Below, in pieces: positions 56,936 to 64,000 of a DNA stretch of 64,000 nt; position 1 is the stretch's first letter; each line of letters opens with the position of its first letter. The stretch lies in assembly GCA_032622095.1 (NCBI GenBank), contig CP136067.1:130341990-130405989 (forward strand), read 5' to 3'. A program made the position numbers and the translations under genes. This stretch comes from Siphonodentalium dalli (lineage: Eukaryota > Mollusca > Scaphopoda > Gadilida > Siphonodentaliidae). The notes under the pieces were generated by a model. It saw only the letters and a program-made list of their open reading frames with translations, was not told the DNA's origin and did not search any database.

Positions 56936-57500
56936 ACACTCCAGTAGGGTGATCAAATAGAAATGGTGAATAATCATCCTCAAAATAGTTATATTTTACA
57001 AATATTATATCTAAAATGACAACACACACCGTCATTCTTATATATTAATGAAATGCAGCGAATGTCGATGGCGAAATCGTTTCGTAAGTTTATCGCCAAT
57101 AGTTTCGTCCCGAATCTAGAAGTAAATATTTACATTTGGGCGTAGTTCATACAATGTTTTCTTTGTAGTGGTACCGTCGATTTGCTTCAGATTTTCGGCT
57201 ATGTTAGTAGAATGCTACTTTCCCCAGTTGGTACGGTGCCTGAATACTAACTTGTCAGTTTCACATACCCGAACAAGTGCATAATATGTCTTTAACAAAT
57301 CTACTCGAATGTAACTTCTACGAGTAAATTTATATCGGTATCGTCTTATAAATCTATTCAGAGACTTTCGCGTTTGTTAAAATAGTCCAGGAGATATTGG
57401 TCGACCTCTGCACCCCCCACCAGGACTTAACTTCACCCCAATAATTTTCTTCCTTAAGGTCTCCTCTAATTTTTTTCACTTGTTAACAAGAAAAAAAAGT

Positions 57501-58420
57501 GGCCGCAGAGACTCCAGACAAGATGGCGTCCATCATGGCGGCCATTTTTTTTAAATGCACCAGGTCTCTTTGATCGCCGTTATAGTAAAGATGATGTCAC
57601 ATACCGTCTTGTTTTCCGCTCGATTCGTTATCCTAATATACAACCCTTACAAATTAGCCAAAAATCCGACACCAGAATCCAATATGGCGGCCAAGATGGC
57701 CGCCGAAATGTGAAAATATGCTATTTTTCTGACATGTTACCACCTTTCGATTGTCTCTGTTGGAAAATGTTAGAATTTTTGCGTCATGTTATACATTTAT
57801 CATATAGAGGAGTCATTGGCGAACACATGGGGACCATAATATGCATTCATTGCGGGATATTTTTGTCCGATATCACGTTTTCCCAAATGCCGGTATCATA
57901 GGTCAAAGCCGAATCTCCGTTAATAACGCGATGTTATGTTTCGAATCAATGAATGTCATTGCTATTATAACAACACCCATGCATATATATGTGCAGGAGA
58001 TACTCGAGCTAGGATTCCTCTTATACCTAAGTTGAGGAATATTTACCCAAATCCAAGATGGCGGCCAAAATGGCCACCAGAAATAAAAAATCGCCGAAAA
58101 TCGCTGATTTTAACAACAGTGAGCATTATTGTCATGACAACTCCACACCTGCTTACTATTGTAAGTTGGGAACACTTAGGCGAAGAACTTTCCTTGTACC
58201 ATATCCAAATAAAAGTCCCCCAAATCCAAAATGGCGCCCACAATGGCGGACAGATTTTGAAAAATCACCGAAATTCCCTCATATTCACATCATTGGGCAT
58301 TATTGTCGAGACAACTCCATCTATGCTTACAATTGAGTTGGAAATACTGAGATGAGGTAATTACATTACAACTCATGCAAGAAATTGTTTTCCAAATCAA
58401 AGACGGCGGCCAAAATGGCG
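57501..58420 (+). promoter_or_regulatory. Array of YY1-like AAGATGGCGGC motifs in the left arm
   Basis: ATGGCGGCC-type motifs recur at about 57523, 57535, 57682, 57695, 58062, 58231 and 58405. From 58053 on, a ~175-bp repeated context (CCAAATCCAAxATGGCG.CC, later ATTATTGTC..GACAACTCCA) is visible. AAGATGGCGGC is the textbook YY1-binding core. Whether a mollusc factor uses them here is unknown. The right arm carries the inverse set (61388-62280). Confidence 0.5.
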
Positions 58421-58845
58421 ACCGAAATTTGAAAACAAGTCTACATTCCTTTACTTTCTTACGATGGGCGTTATTGTTTCGCGATTTCTATCCACCATTA
58501 CATGTTGATATGGAATAGTAACATGAAGTATTCATTCGGGTTTGGCAATTGATACTCACAGCCAAGATCGCTGCTAAATTGGCGGCTAGAAATTGAAAAG
58601 AAATCGATAATTTCACATATTAATTTCAACTTTTTGTCATAATATCGGTATGTATGGACGAAACTGTACATAAACCATCTACTAGTTCAACTTAAAGTTA
58701 TCAAAACGCATAACATAGCTCGTATCCTTCTGGAAAGATGAAAAACCACCATTAATATCGCGATGTGGCATTTCGAAATCCAGTCTCCACTTAGCGCCGA
58801 TAATGGCCGTAAGCGTAGGTGCGCCGAATAGTTATATAAGAACAA

Positions 58846-59600
58846 TTACCTGATAACAGATTCTGATTTGCCACGTCACGTCCATAATTATCTGGATCAG
58901 CTTCCATTTCTTTGTCTGATAAATCTAGGTCGCTCACACCGACAAAGTATTCACCACTTCCTGGGAGTAGGGTCCCTCTAATCACAACGTTTCAAACAAT
59001 TCATTTTCCGGTGTCTAGCTTACGATTTTAAATATTTGCTAAATATGATATTTGTCCATCATCTTGAACTAGGAAGGCATATGGCCGATGAGTACAAGCT
59101 TACAGAAGGTCATCTCTATGTATGTGTCTCATACCCCATGGGATAACGGCATGTACACCTGGCGAACCAGTTAGCTAGTCACTTCTCAATAGATGGTTCG
59201 TCAACACACACTCAGCGAACGCATTGGCATATGTGGACAACTTCGACAGTGTTTCGAAGGTTGCTAGCTGTCTCATTCCATTGGACAGATGTCTATCGGC
59301 TAAGGAGAAGACCCTAGTGTACAGACTACCCACACTTCTTGACCATTATCATTATCCGAATCAAACTGTGTGACGCCCCGCAGTTGTCTCGTCGAATATC
59401 TCCCAGCAGAGAAGAACAATGCTCGTGGTGCTAGTTTGTGGACATGCGCCATGATAGTGGGAATGAGATGGGCCACTGTATACACCACCCCTACACCTGG
59501 TGTATGTTTAATAAATCGAATGTCATGCGTGTCGGTTTTATTTGGTGTGGTAAGATTGTATCGAAGCCTTTCTGATTCAACTACGTACACTTTTGTCTGG
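58846..59600 (-). pseudogene. Decayed coding sequence, left half of the 5-kb element
   Basis: Read on the minus strand toward the left arm it gives, piecewise, MAHVHKLAPRALFFSAGRYS with a later FDSDNDNGQEVWVVCTLG, then FSLADRHLSNGMRQLATFE followed by LSKLSTYANAFAECVLTNHL, and finally GEYFVGVSDLDLSDKEMEAD before a CAG/GTAATT. The same three segments recur inverted in the right half. Conservation of peptide-like pieces between halves suggests an ancestral gene of the element. I do not recognise the family. Confidence 0.6.
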
Positions 59601-60229
59601 ATAATACTATGCTAGCCTCCCTCAAAACAGTCGGATGGACTAAAGGATAATGTCTTTATAGCATGAATGTATGCGTGTTTTGTTATCCTCTCTCGGGGAT
59701 AGTGTCAGTATGTGGGCGGTATTATTCAAGAAAATGTTAGGAACTGTGGTGCATTTATTTCACTATGTATTTAAAGAACAATTTACAGTCTCGATGGCAA
59801 TGGCTGTGGACGTTGGGGAACGCGACCTTTATGATCATATAGCTTTATATATAACTTTAGAATATAGTAGTTAATGTCTCGTGCGGGAAAATGGTCGCAA
59901 TGGTGATGTTACCAAGAAATCACTTGGTGTACCAACGTTTGTTGAACTGAATGCAAGAGCTCATCGACGTAACATTCCTCTGGATGTTATTCGCGTTGAA
60001 TATTTCACCCTTTTGTTGATGGCATTTGTACTTTCTTGAACCATACCACCCAGCGTGAGTATGACATATCAACCAAGTATCAAAGGTATCGCCTTTAAGA
60101 CTACACCCAGTCTTGGTGGGGTTTATACAACAGTAGCCAATGGCATACTCCTGGTCCAGTTCAAGAACGGCTTCCAAACGGATGGGAACATACAATCTTA
60201 GCATACAAGGAAAGCAAAGCCACACATGA

Positions 60230-60990
60230 GATCCTGTCTGAATCTAAAACATAACAAAATAAGGGGCGGTGCAGTCATGGTCCAATTTCATTTCCACTAT
60301 CATGACACATACCCACAAACTAGCACCGTGTGTATTGTTATCACCTGCTTGGATCTGTTCGGTGAGACGATTGCTGGACGCCAACAAGCTTGTTCTTATG
60401 ATCACGTTCAAGGAGTTTGGGTATATTATGCATTATGGTCATCTACGCCTTAGCAGAAATACATCCGTCAACTGTCGGGCTTTCAACATTCGAAGCCATG
60501 CATATACAAAAGTTGTCCGGGTACGTCAGTGCATTAGATGAGTATGTGAATTGATGAACCATATATTGAGAAGTGGCTGTTTGGGAAGATCACCAGGTGT
60601 GCACGTTGTTATCCCCATTAGGCCACCAAAGCTGACAATACGCAGATAGATAGGTCCTTCTGAAAGCTAGTATATGCATCGACCGAATACCTTTATAGTG
60701 TATCGCACAAGATGACGCATATACCCCATATATAGCATCTGAATTATACCATGAGCTATACCACGAATGAAGCTCGCTAAGAATTCCAAGCTTTCGAAAC
60801 AAACACGTGAGCTGGACACGGCATATGTATTGTTTGAAACATTCCGATTAGTGGCACCCTTCTACAAAGAAGAGTAATGAACTGTTGTTGTGAGTGAGAT
60901 AGATTAATCTGACGAAGAGACGGAAACGAGTCTAGATAATGTTGAATGTGGCAATTCAGAATAAGCTGTTGTTTTGATTCTTGGAAGTCA
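60230..60990 (+). pseudogene. Decayed coding sequence, right half of the 5-kb element
   Basis: Matches the left half in inverse orientation. TYPQTSTVCIVI and HVQGVWVYYALWSS align with VHKLAP.. and NGQEVWVVCTLGSS. ALAEIHPSTVGLSTFEAMH then QKLSGYVSALDEYVN aligns with SLADRHLS..LATFE..LSKLSTYANAFAECV. SEID, stop, SDEETETSLDN near 60895-60940 aligns with VSDLDLSDKEMEADPDN. Several stops and frameshifts. Both halves read outward from the centre. Confidence 0.6.
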
Positions 60991-62420
60991 TAATATGACT
61001 AATCGGCGCACCTATATACGGTTACGGCCAGTATGAGCCCTTAGTGGAGAATGGATTTTGAAATGCCACATCGCGATTGTGAGTTTTCATCCTTCCAAAA
61101 GACTACGACTTACATTGGAACTAATAGATGGCTTATAGTATGTACCGTTTCGTTTATACAATTAATATTATGACATAAAGTTGAAATGAGTATGTGATAA
61201 CATCGGCTTCTTTTCAATTTCTGCCCATCAGTTTGGCCGCCATATTGAATATGAGTATCACTTGCCAAACCCTAATGAATACTTCATACATATCAACATG
61301 TAATGGTGGTTAGAAATCGCGAAACAATAACGCCCATCGTAAGAAAGTAAAGGAATGTAGACTTGTTTTCAAATTTCGGTCGCCATTTTGGCCGCCATCT
61401 TCGATTTGGAAACCATTTCTTGCATGAGATGTAATGTAATTACCTCATCTCAGTATTTCCAACTCAAGTGTAAGCATGGATGGAGTTGTCTCGACAATAA
61501 TGCCCAATGATGTGAATATGAGAGAATTTCGGTGATTTTTCAAAATCTGTCCGCCATTGTGGGCGCCATTTTGGATTTGGGGGACTTTTATTTGGATATG
61601 GTACAAGGAAAGTTCTTCGCCTAAGTGTTCCCAACTTACAATAGTAAGCAGGTGTGGAGTTGTCATGACAATAATGCTCACTGTTGTTAAAATCAGCGAT
61701 TTTCGGCGATTTTTTATTTCTGGTGGCCATTTTGGCCGCCATCTTGGATTTGGGTAAATATTTCCTCAACTCAGGTATAAGAGGAATCCTAGCTCGAGTA
61801 TCTCCTGCAAATATATATGCATGGGTGTTGTTATAATAGCAATGACATTCATTGATTCGAAACATAACATCGCGTTATTAACGGAGATTCGGCTTTGACC
61901 TATGATACCGGCATTTGGGAAAACGTGATATCGGACAAAAATATCCCGCAATGAATGCATATTATGGTCCCCATGTGTTCGCCAATGACTCCTCTATATG
62001 ATAAATGTATAACATGACGCAAAAATTCTAACATTTTCCAACAGAGACAATCGAAAGGTGGTAACATGTCAGAAAAATAGCATATTTTCACATTTCGGCG
62101 GCCATCTTGGCCGCCATATTGGATTCTGGTGTCGGATTTTTGGCTAATTTGTAAGGGTTGTATATTAGCATAACGAATCGAGCGGAAAACAAGACGGTAT
62201 GTGACATCATCTTTACTATAACGGCGATCAAAGAGACCTGGTGCATTTAAAAAAAATGGCCGCCATGATGGACGCCATCTTGTCTGGAGTCTCTGCGGCC
62301 ACTTTTTTTTCTTGTTAACAAGTGAAAAAAATTAGAGGAGACCTTAAGGAAGAAAATTATTGGGGTGAAGTTAAGTCCTGGGGGGGGTGCAGAGGTCGAC
62401 CAATATCTCCTGGACTAAAA

Positions 62421-62773
62421 TGGACTGGTAAAGTACCACAATTGGCTAACGTTGCGATTTTTTTCGACTTCTAGTCGAGAAAATCGCAACGTTAGCAAAA
62501 TGTGTTACATTTCTGTCAAAATAGATTTGTATCCTTCTCATCACTTAATCTTGCCATCAATGCAAAAATCTCCAATGGATGATTCTTGCATGTAGATTTT
62601 CACAATGCGACCCTCTTCGAGCGCACTTTGCTTACCACACTGTCATTAGAATCCAAGAAAATCGTAACGTTAATACAGTATACTACTTTCTCTATCAAAT
62701 GGGGTTAGAATCCTTCTGAACACCCTCTATTTACATGTTTCGCGTGATATCCACGTGAGAGTCATCTTTTATT
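62421..62773. repeat. Block repeated downstream, with a hairpin
   Basis: ACTGGTAAAGTACCACAATT at 62425 and CTTACCACACTGTCATTAGAATCC at 62631 recur as ACTGGTAAAGTAGCACAATT (63169) and CTTACCACACTGCCATTAGAATCC (63246). So 62421-62700 and about 63165-63300 are diverged copies flanking the foldback at 62774. The hairpin 62445-62496 (GCTAACGTTGCGATTTT / AAAATCGCAACGTTAGC) sits inside. Confidence 0.7.
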
Positions 62774-63083
62774 GAAATATGTTATGAGATAATGGTAAAA
62801 TGGTACATATAAAAAATTTCCCCTTCTCAAATCGGTGTTTTATTCGTAGAAATATGTTTATTTGACAAAAAGAAACACACTTGATTTGGCATTATGGAAA
62901 TTTGGTAGAAAACGCGCGGGCGTCGTTGACGACGCCATTGCGTTTTTCTACCAAATTTCCCGAATGTCAAATCAATTGTGTTTCTTTTTGTCAAAAAACA
63001 TCATATTTCTACGAATAAAACACCGATTTGATTCGGAGAAGTTTTATATGTACCATATTACCATTATCTCATAACATATTTCA
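62774..63083. repeat. 310-bp foldback
   Basis: The left arm 62774-62916 (TGAAATATGTTATGAGATAATGG, AATCGGTGTTTTATTCGTAGAAATATG, AAATTTGGTAGAAAACGC) and right arm 62940-63083 are inverses around GGGCGTCGTTGACGACGCC, itself a small hairpin. The right half is also present at 56779-56920. Confidence 0.88.
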
Positions 63084-63359
63084 CTGAAAGGTAACTTATA
63101 CGAGTACACATTACAACGCTAGCGTCTTCGAATTTATTCGAAGACTTTAGCTTTTGTTAAAAATGCACTGGTAAAGTAGCACAATTTATTAATGCTCGGT
63201 ATTATTCTAAGTTCAGTGTGTCTAGCGAAGGGGAACGCCCTTCGCTTACCACACTGCCATTAGAATCCGAGAACAAAACGATAGATTACTAAATTATGCT
63301 CTTTTCTGTCAAAACCCCTTCGAAGCTCTTACCTTACTCTTTGGAATCTAACACAACCT

Positions 63360-63485
63360 CTGGACCGACGAGCCCGGTCCTGGGCCGGCACGCTGGTCCA
63401 CCCCTCGCTCGTCGGCACTCTGACACATGGGCCAGAGTGCCGGATCCCGGTTATGTGACCCGGCACTCTGGCCCACCCCTGATTC
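63360..63485. repeat. GC-rich CTCGCTCG/CACTCTGGCCC block, second copy
   Basis: GACCGACGAGCCCGGTCC, CACCCCTCGCTCGTCGGCACTCTG and GGGCCAGAGTGCCGG form short inverted pairs and match 56630-56778. The context in both places includes the 62774-type foldback, so they belong to one composite repeat family. Confidence 0.7.
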
Positions 63486-64000
63486 TATTTCTGGATACCA
63501 TTGTTCCATAACTCGGTAAATCTTCAATTTAAGTAGTGCTAAAACTATGAGCCCTTACGAAAAGAATCAGAAACATTACCCAAAAACGTGTATTTCACAA
63601 ACTTGTAAGACTTACTGTGAATTTCATTATTGATGAAATGTGTTCATTGCCAAATATTGATTGTAAATATGTTAAAATCATAATCAATTGTAAATATGTT
63701 GATTGTTAATTATTGATGAAATGTAATGTTTCTGTAATGGCAGACCACACATTTCGAGCGCTGCTTCGGTAGTCATATTATTGTGGTATGTATCAATATC
63801 ATTTTCTTCGTTGGTAATGTAGTCTAAATTATGAGAAGAACGAACATTATAATCACCAGTTATATAGAGGATCTACAAAGAGTCCCCAGTTTATAGCTGA
63901 ATTCACAAAACGAATCCAGTAAATTCGGTCTGGACCGAGCCTTTGGCGAGGTTCACACCTAATTTGCTGAATGAGTTTGTAAATTCCGCTATAACATGGG
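63486..64000. other. No gene seen
   Basis: AT-rich, with a short TTGATTGTAAATATGTT direct repeat near 63658-63705. Nothing else recognised. Confidence 0.4.

Larger units (their letters stand above)
57383..62417. mobile_element. 5-kb foldback element with >1.4-kb inverted arms
   Basis: TAGTCCAGGAGATATTGGTCGACC at 57383 and its exact inverse ending at 62417 bound the element; AAA lies outside both ends. The left arm 57383-58829 and right arm 61002-62417 are inverted copies. By eye they are nearly identical over the outer 1.1 kb (to about 58510), ~75-80% alike to 58829, and homologous further in only as decayed coding sequence. The arms contain repeated AAGATGGCGGCC/ATGGCGGCC motifs (about 57523, 57682, 58062, 58231, 58405). 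It shares its ends with the element at 9752-13573. No superfamily is assigned. Confidence 0.92.

Noticed and set aside
58043-58355. Overlapping frames of 66-139 codons on both strands, repeated at 61445-61865
   Set aside because: They come from the periodic ATGGCGGCC-containing arms; sense and antisense are both open, so there is no coding evidence.

Overview
The window is AT-rich eukaryotic nuclear DNA, most likely from a marine mollusc, probably a bivalve. The reasons are sparse exons with GT/AG splice sites, frequent short ACATGTACATGTA-type palindromes, degenerate LINE 3' fragments, many foldback MITEs, and a tRNA-derived SINE whose 3' part resembles molluscan SINEs. The species call is an inference. 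Nothing looks bacterial, and there is no operon structure, CRISPR array or rRNA.

Host genes are few. (1) An RGK-type (Rad/Gem/Kir) small GTPase lies on the minus strand. Its last exon is at 3739-3884 and the preceding G4-motif exon at 5480-5663; these two join in frame across consensus splice sites. A third RGK-like exon carrying the P-loop is at 49174-49293, same strand and correct order, so one gene could span about 45 kb with one middle exon unseen. The conserved frame is interrupted only by TGA codons, so it may be decaying. (2) A THAP-type zinc-finger start is at 6279-6434 (+), behind two CRE motifs and a TATA box. (3) A fragment at 46732-47055 (+) resembles the region before a SWIM zinc finger.

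The rest is a mobile-element landscape. From left to right: a diverged tandem repeat holding a LINE tail with target-site duplication (0.3-1.5 kb); three ~178-bp repeats (1.6-2.2 kb); a GAT-rich simple repeat (3.1-3.4 kb); a 3.8-kb element with TAGTCCAGGAG termini (9752-13573); three almost identical 3.95-kb tandem units (13755-25608), each with a dead LINE piece and an inverted CCTGGGTG minisatellite; a cluster of MITEs and foldbacks (25.7-33.3 kb); a LINE fragment (34.0-34.6 kb); a 45-bp minisatellite with a 544-bp higher-order period (35.3-37.7 kb); two double-hairpin elements (39.6 and 48.8 kb, the second inside a piggyBac-like MITE); a LINE with a YADD reverse-transcriptase end (43.5-45.0 kb); a GGTCCGGTCC-ended hAT-like element with an exact 8-bp duplication (49.5-50.7 kb); a 2.5-kb TIR element carrying a SINE (51.7-54.2 kb); and a 5-kb foldback element (57383-62417) with >1.4-kb inverted arms full of AAGATGGCGGC (YY1-like) motifs and decayed coding sequence in both halves.

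The most unusual structures are the 5-kb foldback element, which shares ends with the 3.8-kb element; the double-hairpin elements; and the GTPase whose interruptions are all TGA. All alignments were made by eye, so percentages and edges are approximate.
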